Shown one piece after another: positions 52,899-62,019 of a stretch of 64,000 nucleotides of DNA. The notes under the pieces were generated by a model that did not search any database, was not told the DNA's origin, and was given only the letters and a program-made list of their open reading frames with translations. Made by a program: the position numbers and the translations under genes. This stretch comes from Pseudanabaena sp. BC1403 (lineage in GTDB: Bacteria; Cyanobacteriota; Cyanobacteriia; Pseudanabaenales; Pseudanabaenaceae): the NCBI RefSeq assembly GCF_002914585.1, contig NZ_PDDM01000013.1, forward strand, positions 1 through 64,000, given 5' to 3'. Numbering within the stretch: the first letter of the stretch is position 1; every line of letters begins with the position of its first letter.

Positions 52899-53676
52899 GA
52901 GTTAATAGGGAATGGCTTGAGTCATAAACTGGATTACGAAGTTGTGCAGACGAGATCGCTTGCTTGTATGTCTGAATAGTCTGTTCTTTGTAATTTAAAA
53001 AGTTTCCCACGGCGATCGCAACAATATTAGGCTGAAGTAGTAGGTTCCTAATTTGATTAGGATCGCTCAAACCACCAAAGGCGACGATGGGAACATCCTG
53101 CAAAGGGAAATTTGTAATTAGATTTGACTCAAAACCATTGGCTTGTCCCTCATGAGAAAAATCGGAAATGAATACCTCTGAGACTACACCCGAACTAATA
53201 AATGATAGAACTTGATTTGCTATCGCGGTTCTAGTTTGGGTACGATAATCAAACCACTCAATTCTTCCTTCTTGCCAAGATAGCGGCAGAGAAGCAATTA
53301 TCGCCTGTGCTCCTAGTCTCGCTGAGAGATGCTGCACTGCTTGGAGATCGTCATGCAATAGAGCATCAACAACAAGGCGATCGGCTCCATACTGAATCAC
53401 CTTAACGCTATCAGCGACATTCCGAATCCCACCTGCATAGATTAAGGGAGTTGCTAAGCCCAGTTTTCCAATGCTTTCTAATAGACGAAAATCAGGCTCC
53501 CTGTTGCAGCGAGAGCGATCAATAACCTGTACCAAAATTTCATCTGCACCCCAGCGATCCAAATTTTCAATTAAACATTCTGGCTTACCCAAAGGTAAAT
53601 AGCGCCGATATCCAAAGGATTGGACAGCCCAACCATCCTTAACCGTGACAACTCCCATCAATCTCTTTTTTAGCAT
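52891..53676 (-). CDS. HisF-like subunit for glycan amidation (WbuZ-like)
   Basis: A 261-residue (beta/alpha)8 barrel related to HisF: VVTVKDGWAVQSFG start, GGIRNVADSVKVIQYGADRLVVDALLHDD and PIVAFGGLSDPNQIRNLL match phosphate-site loops. Location beside HisH2 and two sugar amidotransferases makes a role in amidination of the nonulosonate more likely than histidine synthesis. The ATG at 53676 starts inside the HisH2 gene by an overlap of about 38 bases. Its amide product would be used by the neighbouring ATP-dependent enzymes. Confidence 0.75.
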   Translation of the reverse strand: MLKKRLMGVVTVKDGWAVQSFGYRRYLPLGKPECLIENLDRWGADEILVQVIDRSRCNREPDFRLLESIGKLGLATPLIYAGGIRNVADSVKVIQYGADRLVVDALLHDDLQAVQHLSARLGAQAIIASLPLSWQEGRIEWFDYRTQTRTAIANQVLSFISSGVVSEVFISDFSHEGQANGFESNLITNFPLQDVPIVAFGGLSDPNQIRNLLLQPNIVAIAVGNFLNYKEQTIQTYKQAISSAQLRNPVYDSSHSLLTHA

Positions 53677-54280
53677 CAACCAACCCCACAATTAAATTTT
53701 TAAGTAGTTCTCGACCAGCAACCTGACTCTTTTCTGGATGAAATTGTAAGCCCACTATACTACCATTGCGGATCACCGATGCGATCGGCTGAGAATGTTG
53801 AGACATAGCTATTTGATATTTATCCACACCTTGATAGGTAAATGAGTGATTAAAATAAAACACCTCGTTATCACTAGCCTGAAGTAATACATCCTCTTGA
53901 ATGCATTTAATCGTATTCCAGCCAATATGCCATTGTGATTCAGGTAGCGGAACGACTTCGCCTGCAATCAAATCTAACCCTAACGTATATTGATATTCAT
54001 GGGAAGCAGTTGTTAAGAGTTGCATACCGAGACAGATCCCAATAATTGGGCGTTGTCTCTCAGCTTGCTGTTGCAAATAACTTACTAGTCTGCGATCGTG
54101 AAGTGCTTGCATTGCTGACGGAAAAGCGCCAACCCCAGGGAGAATTAATACATCTGTACTATCTAAAGCTTGGGGATCAGCACTAACTCGAACTTTCAAC
54201 CCCATATTTTTGAGGCTATGCATCACTGATGCATGATTACCCATACCATAATCCACTATTCCTATGGTCACAGCACTCAT
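53639..54280 (-). CDS. HisH-like glutamine amidotransferase (WbuY-like)
   Basis: A 213-residue class I glutaminase. The nucleophile C83 is in GICLGMQLL, and H181 and E183 in FHPEKS complete the triad. Oxyanion strand PGVGAFPSAM is intact. It releases ammonia that is channelled to the HisF-like barrel and then to the amidotransferase. It overlaps the preceding amidotransferase gene by 4 bp. It is not the housekeeping hisH by context. Confidence 0.8.
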   Translation of the reverse strand: MSAVTIGIVDYGMGNHASVMHSLKNMGLKVRVSADPQALDSTDVLILPGVGAFPSAMQALHDRRLVSYLQQQAERQRPIIGICLGMQLLTTASHEYQYTLGLDLIAGEVVPLPESQWHIGWNTIKCIQEDVLLQASDNEVFYFNHSFTYQGVDKYQIAMSQHSQPIASVIRNGSIVGLQFHPEKSQVAGRELLKNLIVGLVDAKKEIDGSCHG

Positions 54281-55407
54281 AAACCAACTCCAACCTTAAA
54301 TTTGCGAAGGATCGCTCCATTTGGTTCCACCGAAAATAGGTGTAGATTTACTGAAGCATGTACATGATCCCAAAATTCATTTACTGATATATCGATGTAT
54401 GTACAGAAACTCTCTATATATTCATCACTACAAGCATCATCATACTTTTCCACAACAGAGATTCCTTGTTCACGAGTCATTCTTCCAAGACGAATTTCCT
54501 CATTGGCATAGTCAGTTACCCGTCCAAAACCAAATTTATAGTATTTAATCATCTGATTCAAGGTTACCCAGTCTTCATCGAGGGAAGTCACACCATAAAG
54601 ATCACCTGTATTTTCGACTGTATCTTCGCGTATTTCTAGTCCATTAGCACAAGCATAGGCGGCATTATTCACCAGAGACCAATCACCCAAAAACCATCCC
54701 AAATAGACGATTTGCAGTTTCGCAGCCTCAAATTCTTCCGATTGAGGATAACGATAGGGAAGCAGTTCTTGCTGTGGAAATCCTGCTTTTATCATCCATT
54801 CCAGCCCACCACCAGAGAGCGTATTCATATAACGCAAGTTATTGCCGTCATAGCCTGTACGTCCCAGAGTCTTCAAATCCCCTAACTGTAATCCAGGGTT
54901 TTCGCCCCAGAGAATCAGAGGAATTTGATAACGAATAGCGATTTGAGGAACAGAAGTAAATAGAGCCAGTTCAGTGGAACGCGCCCAGTTGGTAAATTTA
55001 TCGAAACTAGCTCTCAGTAAACCTCGCCAAGTCTCAGGTGCGGGCGCAGAGAGGAGTACATCAAAACCTAGTTCAATCAGGTTAGAAATATTATCCACAC
55101 CTCTTTGGCTAACCTGTGGCGGTGGGTAACTAAGACACACTAACAGTGGATTCAATCCTAACTTGTCACGAACATATAGAGCTTGTCTAGTACTATCTTT
55201 ACCACCACTCACGCCAATAATACAGTCAAAATATTGACCTGATTGACGGGGAAATTGTTTTAATAAGTCATTTAGTATTTCATAGCGTTCTTGCCAATCA
55301 GCATCATTTAGCTGCTGAAGATAATTGCAAGCAGGACAAATACCCTCATCTGTAAACTGAGAATTAGGTCGGGTATCTGGTTGAACACAAAACTTGCAAT
55401 ATTTCAT
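54277..55407 (-). CDS. N-acetyl sugar amidotransferase, paralogue 1
   Basis: The 376-residue WbpG/PseA-type enzyme has C4-x2-C7...C24-x2-C27 at the N-terminus and an intact PP-loop SGGKDS at 67-72. Family segments RVTDYANEEIRLGRMTREQG and LILWGENPGLQLGD follow. It adenylates the acetamido group of the sugar and replaces oxygen by ammonia, giving an acetamidino derivative (as in Pse5Ac7Am). It is directly coupled to HisH2 by a 4-bp overlap. A second, altered paralogue follows further down at 51645. Confidence 0.85.
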   Translation of the reverse strand: MKYCKFCVQPDTRPNSQFTDEGICPACNYLQQLNDADWQERYEILNDLLKQFPRQSGQYFDCIIGVSGGKDSTRQALYVRDKLGLNPLLVCLSYPPPQVSQRGVDNISNLIELGFDVLLSAPAPETWRGLLRASFDKFTNWARSTELALFTSVPQIAIRYQIPLILWGENPGLQLGDLKTLGRTGYDGNNLRYMNTLSGGGLEWMIKAGFPQQELLPYRYPQSEEFEAAKLQIVYLGWFLGDWSLVNNAAYACANGLEIREDTVENTGDLYGVTSLDEDWVTLNQMIKYYKFGFGRVTDYANEEIRLGRMTREQGISVVEKYDDACSDEYIESFCTYIDISVNEFWDHVHASVNLHLFSVEPNGAILRKFKVGVGL

Positions 55408-55444
55408 AGTGGTTAGAGATTACATTTAGGTAAAGTCATTTAGT

Positions 55445-56731
55445 TTATTTACCTACTCTAAACTTAGAGTAACTATATGGGAAATGTTTCATAGACTGAG
55501 ATAAAGCATCTGTTAACCCATCACTTAGTTGGATTGAACTATATGTAGCACCAAAAAGATCCATACTAAAAGTAAGCATAATAATGAGACGTTCACTATG
55601 TTCTAACGCTTTACCTTTATGAAATGCTCGCGTATCAGCAGCAATAATAGTTCCTCTCTTACCCACAATTTCGTCCATATGTTCTTTGCCATAAAAGTTT
55701 TCGATTTCTTGATCGGAAAATCGACCATCTCTGAGTAAACTTAAAGGCTTAGTAAGATGGGAACCTCTTACAAAACAATGAGGTCCATTTTGTGATGTAA
55801 CTTCTGTCAAATATATAAATACGTTGATAAACTTAACCGAATCTCCATCCCAATGATAAAGTTGTGCAGATGAAGAATCTGCATCTCCTTTCAAGAACGC
55901 TGTACTCCACCACATACTAAGGTCTCGAAGCGTAGCTCGACATCCAAAATATTCTTGGACGACCGATATTATAGAAGAATCTGCAATAAGATTTTGGATG
56001 TCTGGATTGTTCGCTAACTCTTGCTCGTCAACTCGATAGGTTACGGATTTGGGATTGTCGCTATCATATCTCAAATACTTTTCAGTCGAAATATCAGGAT
56101 AGTGAGGAGCTAGTTTACATAGAGCATTTTCTGCAAATTTAGTTAGGCGATCGCAAATCTCACGACTTAATTTTTCATCAAACAGATGATATCCCTTGTC
56201 TCTAATTTCTTGTACAATATTTTGCAATCCTCGTGATTCCGTAAGCCCCAAGTTTCTTGCTTGATCAGAAAATAAGTATTTTGGATATTTAGGAAAGAAC
56301 AGTCCGTAAAAAGAAACCCAAAAGTTATTGAACTTGCCATCGGTCATCCAATACAACTGCCGAGAACTATGATTTGCCTCTGGCGATGTCATGCCAGTAT
56401 TACAGTATTGCTCATAGCCTTCTACAAAGGCTATCACGTTATCATAAAAGCGGATAGAAATTGATTTTACTTTTTGCTCCGTAGCCCAATTCCATAGAAC
56501 TTTTGGAAAGCTGTTTTTGAACAAAACATATAGAAGTTCTTGCTTTTTAACATCTTCAATTGAACTTTGATGGATATTATTTAGCTCGTGCAATACATTC
56601 AATAAACTTTCTGATATTGTGCCAACGAGATGTTTGTTTTTAGCTACATACATTTGATATCTTTGAATCTTAAAAAAGATTGACTTAATCTTCGGTAGAA
56701 ATGTTTTAGGATTTAATTTAGTCTTTAGCAT
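55445..56731 (-). CDS. Phytanoyl-CoA dioxygenase (PhyH) family protein
   Basis: A 428-residue Fe(II)/2-oxoglutarate oxygenase-like protein. The metal site is the HxD in YHWDGDSVKF, with the second His in DTRAFHKG and an Arg in ERLIIML for 2-oxoglutarate. Other members in carbohydrate loci hydroxylate sugars or lipids. The N-terminal 130 residues are helical and unassigned. Its place in the nonulosonate cluster suggests an oxidation of the glycan, unusual for this pathway. A 37-bp gap separates it from the amidotransferase gene. Confidence 0.75.
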   Translation of the reverse strand: MLKTKLNPKTFLPKIKSIFFKIQRYQMYVAKNKHLVGTISESLLNVLHELNNIHQSSIEDVKKQELLYVLFKNSFPKVLWNWATEQKVKSISIRFYDNVIAFVEGYEQYCNTGMTSPEANHSSRQLYWMTDGKFNNFWVSFYGLFFPKYPKYLFSDQARNLGLTESRGLQNIVQEIRDKGYHLFDEKLSREICDRLTKFAENALCKLAPHYPDISTEKYLRYDSDNPKSVTYRVDEQELANNPDIQNLIADSSIISVVQEYFGCRATLRDLSMWWSTAFLKGDADSSSAQLYHWDGDSVKFINVFIYLTEVTSQNGPHCFVRGSHLTKPLSLLRDGRFSDQEIENFYGKEHMDEIVGKRGTIIAADTRAFHKGKALEHSERLIIMLTFSMDLFGATYSSIQLSDGLTDALSQSMKHFPYSYSKFRVGK

Positions 56732-56741
56732 GATAGACTTC

Positions 56742-57482
56742 TTATTTTTTAATAGTAAATATTACACAAATACGCGAAGGGTTACTAACAAGTCCGTCGG
56801 CAGTATGAGACCTTTTACTAGGAGCATCGTGAGAAAAATAAATATGATCAACATGTGCACTAAAAAGATCAAGAATCTCTTGCACTGAGTTACATTCTCG
56901 GTATCCTTCTTCAACTATTTCATATCCACAGAGTTTTCTGACATCGTCGTTAGTCATCTCTGAATATTCAACGGCAATTCCAAATAACGCACCGTTCTTA
57001 GCAATTCTTAAAGATTCCTGCACCCATTTTTGTGGATCTTTGCTATAACCCAATGTGTAGCCACTAATAATGACATCAAAGCTATTATCCGCATAGGATG
57101 TTTGATGCATATCACCAACATCAATTAGTGGAGAATAACTCATAAGATCGAGTCCACGAATATTATCTTTAGAAAAGCCGTGGCCGATTAAACTGAGCAG
57201 ATCTCCTTCATTTCTGGGTCCAACTACCAATATTTTAGAATCATGATTAAGAAATTCGAGAACTGATATTGGCTTGATCAGAATGTTCATTCTAGGTGTG
57301 TCAAAGTAATGTAATCCTCTAAGATTATGAGCATTGGTATTATCAAATGCATTCTCGGAAGATATTATCTGCCATCTTTTCTGGATTTTGAGGAAATAGA
57401 ATAGGCGAATACGACCTACAAACTGTCTAACAGAGGGAATAATTAGAAGTTGACGTGCTATTTTAGAGAGCTTTGCAAGCAT
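56742..57482 (-). CDS. SAM-dependent methyltransferase-like protein
   Basis: This 246-residue protein contains SKILVVGPRNEGDLLSLIGHGF (SAM-binding loop in variant form: VGPRNEGD in place of GxGxG), LDLMSYSPLIDVGDMHQTSYADNSFDVIISGYTLGYSKDPQKWVQES. This looks like a methyltransferase-fold protein with altered cofactor site. The ATG at 57482 is preferred to a TTG at 57497. It may methylate or act as a scaffold in the glycan pathway. Confidence 0.65.
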   Translation of the reverse strand: MLAKLSKIARQLLIIPSVRQFVGRIRLFYFLKIQKRWQIISSENAFDNTNAHNLRGLHYFDTPRMNILIKPISVLEFLNHDSKILVVGPRNEGDLLSLIGHGFSKDNIRGLDLMSYSPLIDVGDMHQTSYADNSFDVIISGYTLGYSKDPQKWVQESLRIAKNGALFGIAVEYSEMTNDDVRKLCGYEIVEEGYRECNSVQEILDLFSAHVDHIYFSHDAPSKRSHTADGLVSNPSRICVIFTIKK

Positions 57483-57583
57483 TGGATTCTTTGACAAAAG
57501 ATTAGGAACAGATCGCTTATATTTAATTTAACGAGCTAACCGATGGTTTATGTTCTGGATTTTTCAATAAATCTTACAATAGT

Positions 57584-58510
57584 CTAGGTAATAAGATCTG
57601 CTAATTTGATAATTTCGGTTTGAGGTAGAACACAATCCTCTCCGTATGGAGGTATTGAGCATATAACTTGTCTCTCAGCCGCCAATGCGACAACCATAGC
57701 ATAGGTTTGGCAGCCAACTACGACATTTGACCATGCGATCGCCTCAGCTAATGTTCGCGAAATATCTAGAGAAATATCTAGAGAAATATCTAAATTTTTT
57801 TGAGATTCTATCCATTGATCATATTTACCGATACCATCGGAAGGATGGGGACGCATTTTAATCGAGAGTTGTTCTCTAAATTCCAAAAGATTTATATTTT
57901 CGATAAAGAAGTCTAAAGCTTGAAATTCTCCTAGCTGATCACCATTACCCCAAACTTGACGAATCGGTTCGAGAACATAAAGTAATCTTGTTGCTGCGGA
58001 ATTGAGAACAGACGCTTCTTGCAAACGTACTTCGGCAACAATGCTCTCTAGATAAAGATTTGGCAACTGTACTATTCGCAAGTCAGGGAAGTAATTTTCG
58101 GCGAGTTTTTTAGCATATTCATCCGTTACCCAAATTTCGTCTGGTAAAAACTCTTCATTATCACGAATAAAGCGATCGCGGTAGTTTGCCCAATGATCAA
58201 TGACGGCAACTGACTTAATTCCTAAAGATCGCGCTAATTTCCTCGCATCATGCTCTAAATTCGATTGCCAACCAGTACCACTAATCAGTAGTTTACTATT
58301 TGACAAAGTATCTAAAAGATTACCGATTTTTGAGTCGGGAAATGCTCTTAACCAAAGAGAAAGAGCAGGATCGGCTAAACAAACAGTAACTGACCTATTG
58401 ATTGGGTTAGTTTGCTGATTAGCTAAATGCTTGAACCAAGCAATAATGTGATTTACGGCTCCAGCATCATGGGCGGCGATCGCTAGGGGAAAGGATAAAG
58501 ACTCAAGCAT
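57584..58510 (-). CDS. Unknown glycan-cluster protein (GT-B-like)
   Basis: A 308-residue soluble protein of unrecognised family. The N-terminus (LAIAAHDAGAVNHIIAWFKHL) and a C-terminal EAIAWSNVVVGCQTYAMVVALAAERQVICSIPPYGE resemble GT-B-type glycosyltransferases and epimerase/hydrolase folds of surface-polysaccharide loci. Near residues 240-255 it has a small repeat LDISLDISLDIS from a 12-bp DNA repeat. The start is 58510 (overlapping the GNAT gene by 8 bp) or 58552. The function is not proposed beyond a role in this cluster. Confidence 0.5.
   Translation of the reverse strand: MLESLSFPLAIAAHDAGAVNHIIAWFKHLANQQTNPINRSVTVCLADPALSLWLRAFPDSKIGNLLDTLSNSKLLISGTGWQSNLEHDARKLARSLGIKSVAVIDHWANYRDRFIRDNEEFLPDEIWVTDEYAKKLAENYFPDLRIVQLPNLYLESIVAEVRLQEASVLNSAATRLLYVLEPIRQVWGNGDQLGEFQALDFFIENINLLEFREQLSIKMRPHPSDGIGKYDQWIESQKNLDISLDISLDISRTLAEAIAWSNVVVGCQTYAMVVALAAERQVICSIPPYGEDCVLPQTEIIKLADLIT
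57760..57792 (-). repeat. 12-bp tandem repeat in coding sequence
   Basis: GAGAAATATCTA recurs two to three times in a row, encoding LDIS units. Unit number can change without a frameshift. Confidence 0.6.
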
Positions 58511-59045
58511 GGGAAAATTTTGCAAAATGTAGGATATCCACTGCGTTTCCATCAACTAATTCCTGATCAATTCTGATGCCATCTGGTTGCATCCCAGAAC
58601 TCACCATAATATTAACCATAGCCTTGTTACATCTCAAGGTTCCTCCAGTAATTTTCCGAAGTTGGCTCTGCTCAAAAAGTCCTTGCATTAGGGTTGTCCA
58701 TGCATCTTTGCCTACCCCTTTACCCCAATATTGGCGATCTCCAACCATGATACCCATATCCGCAGTTTGATGAATTCTGGAAATATATGCTGTCATTGTG
58801 CCAATAAATTTTGTGTCTTGATAAATTGCGACAAAAATATGATCGGAATTTTCAAAAGAATTGAAGTAAGCCCTACAGGTTTCTTGATTATGTTGACGAA
58901 ATCTTTGATTGCTATACCTAACAACATCGAAATCATTCAGCCAACTAATATATTCGTTCGTAAGATTTTCGGTTGTAAATTTCTGTAATCTCACGAGTTT
59001 TCCAGTTAGAGGAAGATGGATAACTTTACTCAATTGATTAGGCAT
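58503..59045 (-). CDS. GNAT-family N-acetyltransferase
   Basis: A 180-residue RimJ/RimL-type GNAT acetyltransferase. ADMGIMVGDRQYWGKGVGKDAW gives the acetyl-CoA loop (Q/RxxGxG/A type), and LRKITGGTLRCNKAMVNIMVSSGMQ is typical. In a pseudaminic pathway this would be the PseH-type acetylation of the 4-amino sugar. The start at 59045 overlaps the aminotransferase stop by 8 bp, as TATGCCTAA; an upstream ATG at 59060 is open too. The PseH role is inferred from context. Confidence 0.75.
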   Translation of the reverse strand: MPNQLSKVIHLPLTGKLVRLQKFTTENLTNEYISWLNDFDVVRYSNQRFRQHNQETCRAYFNSFENSDHIFVAIYQDTKFIGTMTAYISRIHQTADMGIMVGDRQYWGKGVGKDAWTTLMQGLFEQSQLRKITGGTLRCNKAMVNIMVSSGMQPDGIRIDQELVDGNAVDILHFAKFSHA

Positions 59046-60333
59046 AGGAACGCAAAGCATCTAGGGAATTCCAAACTTTTTGAAATGCTTGAATAATCAA
59101 GTCTATATGTTCATCAGTTAGATCATAAACACACATACCAATACTGAGATAGGAAGTATCATTTAGCTCCTCAGCCACAGGACAGATACCACGCGCATAG
59201 TTGACTGTACGGTGACAAATTTCTGAAGTCCAAGGAAATCCTTTCGAGCCATAGGCGATCTTTTTTTGATACATCGGCAATAAATGTAAGTTCTGATAGC
59301 TTTTACCTACGGGAACACCCTCTGCTTGCAAGGCTTCCCAAATTTTATCGCGGCTCACCCCAAGTAAATTGACATCTAACACCAGAGGATAAACATAATA
59401 AACATGGGTGCAATCTGGCTTGACTACGGGTACTTGCAATCCTGCTAGTTCTCTTAATCCCATGCTTAGGCGATCGCCAAGACATTGACGTGACTCAACT
59501 AATCCTGTGAGTTTTTTTAGCTGCTCAATTCCGATCGCACATTCAATCTCACCCAGCCGAAAATTATAACCAATCATATTCGTGAGATCTTTAACGCCCT
59601 TATCACCAACTACCGCCTCCGCATGGTTACGAATTAGTCGCATTCGTTCGGCTAGTTCATCGTCATCCGTAACTAAAATACCACCTTCACCAGTATGAAT
59701 ATGTTTGTGGTAATTGAGGCTATAACCGCCAATGTGGGCTAGAGTGCCAGCATATTTGCCCTTGTACATTGCCGCAGGAGACTGAGCGCTATCGGAAATA
59801 ACTTTCAGGTTGTATTTATCGGCGATCGCCATTAGAGCATCCATATTTGCCGAATGCCCGAAAATATCCACCGCCATAATCGCTTTGGTGTAGGGAGTAA
59901 TATTTGCTTCCACGGATTTAGGATCTAAATTAAAAGTTTCTGGTTCAATATCTGCAAATACAGGTATGGCGTTCCAATGCAGAATTGCTGTCGCACTAGC
60001 ACACATTGTCCAAGGACTAACAATCACCTCATCCCCAGGCTCAATAGCAATCGCGCCAACCGCCGCGATTAAACCTGAAGTCCATGAATTAACTGTAATC
60101 GCATTTCTGACCCCAAAATAAGACTCACAGGCTCGTTCAAATTCCTGAACCTTAACGCCACCATAAAAGTCTTCGTGCCAAGTTCCCAAAAACTGAGATA
60201 AAACACCGCTTTCAATCACTTGTTTAGCGGCTTCTACTTCTTCTACGCCAATCGGGTTATAGCGTTTAAAGGTAGTTGAGATCGTTTTAGGGCCCCCAAG
60301 CAAGGCAAGTTTTTCGGTGTTGGCTGATGTCAT
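59038..60333 (-). CDS. DegT/DnrJ/EryC1/StrS sugar aminotransferase
   Basis: A 431-residue PLP-dependent aminotransferase with K210 in SLNYHKHIHTGEGG, D181 and Q184 in ISDSAQS. The start LALLGGPKTISTTFKRYNPIG and the segment FGHSANMDALMAIADKY fit the family that adds an amino group to keto-nucleotide sugars, as PseC does. Because it belongs to a subgroup different from classical PseC, an alternative substrate is possible. It is followed by the GNAT gene with an 8-bp overlap. Confidence 0.85.
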   Translation of the reverse strand: MTSANTEKLALLGGPKTISTTFKRYNPIGVEEVEAAKQVIESGVLSQFLGTWHEDFYGGVKVQEFERACESYFGVRNAITVNSWTSGLIAAVGAIAIEPGDEVIVSPWTMCASATAILHWNAIPVFADIEPETFNLDPKSVEANITPYTKAIMAVDIFGHSANMDALMAIADKYNLKVISDSAQSPAAMYKGKYAGTLAHIGGYSLNYHKHIHTGEGGILVTDDDELAERMRLIRNHAEAVVGDKGVKDLTNMIGYNFRLGEIECAIGIEQLKKLTGLVESRQCLGDRLSMGLRELAGLQVPVVKPDCTHVYYVYPLVLDVNLLGVSRDKIWEALQAEGVPVGKSYQNLHLLPMYQKKIAYGSKGFPWTSEICHRTVNYARGICPVAEELNDTSYLSIGMCVYDLTDEHIDLIIQAFQKVWNSLDALRSYA

Positions 60334-60345
60334 AATTTTATAGTT

Positions 60346-61332
60346 CTACTGAATGGGAATGGCTTGCTTAATTTGTTCACACATATATTGGGTAAGTAGG
60401 GCTGATTCACCTGTGCTAGCTAGGCTATCTCCTTGTGCGATCGCCCGATAAATATTATCAACGGCTTGAGACATGGCATGGGGATAATTGCCATGAGATC
60501 TAACACTATCAGCAAGTACTTGATAACCTTTAAAAGTGTCACTATCGGTAACCTGACGACTACGCCAAAACATCCCACCATCTTCCATTACTAATACCCC
60601 TGTTGAGAATATAAATTGCAGCTCAAAGATCGCATAATCTTGAGCATTTGCAGCCACAATATGAACTGGACATCCATCTTTAGTTTCTAACCACATTGGT
60701 ACAGTTGGATCAAGCTCAAAAAAATCTTGAACTGGCTTGCCGACTTTGACAATATGTATTGTACCCAGCAAAAAATTCAGTAGATCTAATAGGTGAGAAC
60801 CATTGTTTAACAGTCCCTTGTTGTAAACCCCGATCACTGACCTTAGATGCCCCAAACGCCCATTCTTGATATCAGTTTGTAATTGAGAAACGTCTTGATC
60901 CCAGCGACGGGTATAGTTTATAGCAAGCTGAATATTAATTTTCTGACATTCTAGAACAAGTCTTTCTGTTTCCAAAGCAGATGTTGTAACGGGCTTTTCG
61001 CAAAAAATCAACTTGGGCTTCAGACTTATAGATATATCAAGATCATGAGCATGGCAGGTGGTAGGAGAACAAATACTGATCACATCAAACTGATGACTGC
61101 AATTCAAGACTTCATCAATTGTCCGAAACCCTACAGGAATAGACCAAAATTCCATGAACTCTTTACGAGCTGAATCATTGGGTTCTACACAAGCTGTAAT
61201 CTGATAACGGCGATCGCGAGTATAGGCTCCCGCATGGGTAAATGGTAAATCCGCACTGGGGCGATTCATGTCAAATCTACCCGCAATATTGCCACACCCA
61301 ACAATCAGAACATTTAGAGGAATTAAATTCAT
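60346..61332 (-). CDS. Gfo/Idh/MocA-family oxidoreductase
   Basis: A 328-residue NAD(P)-dependent dehydrogenase. IVGCGNIAGRFD is the Rossmann loop, FCEKPVT the family EKP motif, and NNGSHLLDLLNFLLG gives the substrate domain helix with the conserved His. It should oxidise a hydroxyl of a nucleotide sugar or glycan precursor. It lies 12 bp before the aminotransferase, which would then aminate the ketone it makes. This pair may replace part of the missing PseB/PseC steps or build another sugar. Confidence 0.85.
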   Translation of the reverse strand: MNLIPLNVLIVGCGNIAGRFDMNRPSADLPFTHAGAYTRDRRYQITACVEPNDSARKEFMEFWSIPVGFRTIDEVLNCSHQFDVISICSPTTCHAHDLDISISLKPKLIFCEKPVTTSALETERLVLECQKINIQLAINYTRRWDQDVSQLQTDIKNGRLGHLRSVIGVYNKGLLNNGSHLLDLLNFLLGTIHIVKVGKPVQDFFELDPTVPMWLETKDGCPVHIVAANAQDYAIFELQFIFSTGVLVMEDGGMFWRSRQVTDSDTFKGYQVLADSVRSHGNYPHAMSQAVDNIYRAIAQGDSLASTGESALLTQYMCEQIKQAIPIQ

Positions 61333-61370
61333 TTCCAGTTCAACTTAAAAATTGATTACTAAGTAAAGTC

Positions 61371-61994
61371 TTAATTCTTTTCAAATAACCACCATGTTAT
61401 GTCATCAAATCCAGCAGAATCATAGATGTGTCCCCATAGAAATCCATAGTCAACTAAGCGCACACTAAAGTTTTTGATAAATAGTTTTCCAAAATCACGT
61501 TTAAACAATTTATCTTTCTCTCCCTGATATTCAAGTGAAATCGGTGTTCGATTAAAATATTCACCCATCAAAATATATTTGGATGAATACCAAAACATTT
61601 TTTCCATATGTGTAAGTAGTTGATCTGGGTTAATATGAATTAGAACCCCCATAGTAAAGACTAAATCAAAAGAGTTAGAGTCAAATGATGAATCTAAAAT
61701 TGCGCCATTAAAAGCATGGTTAAAATTATGGCAAGAGATCACAAAGTTAAAAGCAGGTTCACTAATTTCAATGATTGAAGGCTGAGCATTAGGTAAAATC
61801 TGCTTGATTTGTTCAATATTTCGACCAATATTGCAACCACATTCTAAAAACGTGTTTATCTCCCCGTGAATGTTCGCAAGTATCTTTGCCCATACTTCAG
61901 CTCCAAGATTGTGATCAAACTCATGGTTCTTTTTAATGTAGTCTTCAGCATATGTAGCTGCCCAAAATTCTTCTTGTTCACTATTGAATGACAT
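61371..61994 (-). CDS. Pseudaminic acid biosynthesis-associated methylase
   Basis: The 207-residue protein matches the TIGR03587 family: FNSEQEEFWAATYAEDYIKKN, GAEVWAKIL, FLECGCNIGRNIEQIKQILPNA (SAM site), DLVFTMGVLIHINPDQL. Members occur only or mainly next to pseudaminic acid genes. It lies 25 bp after PseF. Which position is methylated is unknown. Confidence 0.85.
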   Translation of the reverse strand: MSFNSEQEEFWAATYAEDYIKKNHEFDHNLGAEVWAKILANIHGEINTFLECGCNIGRNIEQIKQILPNAQPSIIEISEPAFNFVISCHNFNHAFNGAILDSSFDSNSFDLVFTMGVLIHINPDQLLTHMEKMFWYSSKYILMGEYFNRTPISLEYQGEKDKLFKRDFGKLFIKNFSVRLVDYGFLWGHIYDSAGFDDITWWLFEKN

Positions 61995-62019
61995 AAGATT
62001 ACCGTCCCTAGCAATTATT

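Noticed and set aside
52891-54280. hisF and hisH for histidine biosynthesis
   Set aside because: They sit among nonulosonate genes, overlap sugar amidotransferases, and no other his gene is near.
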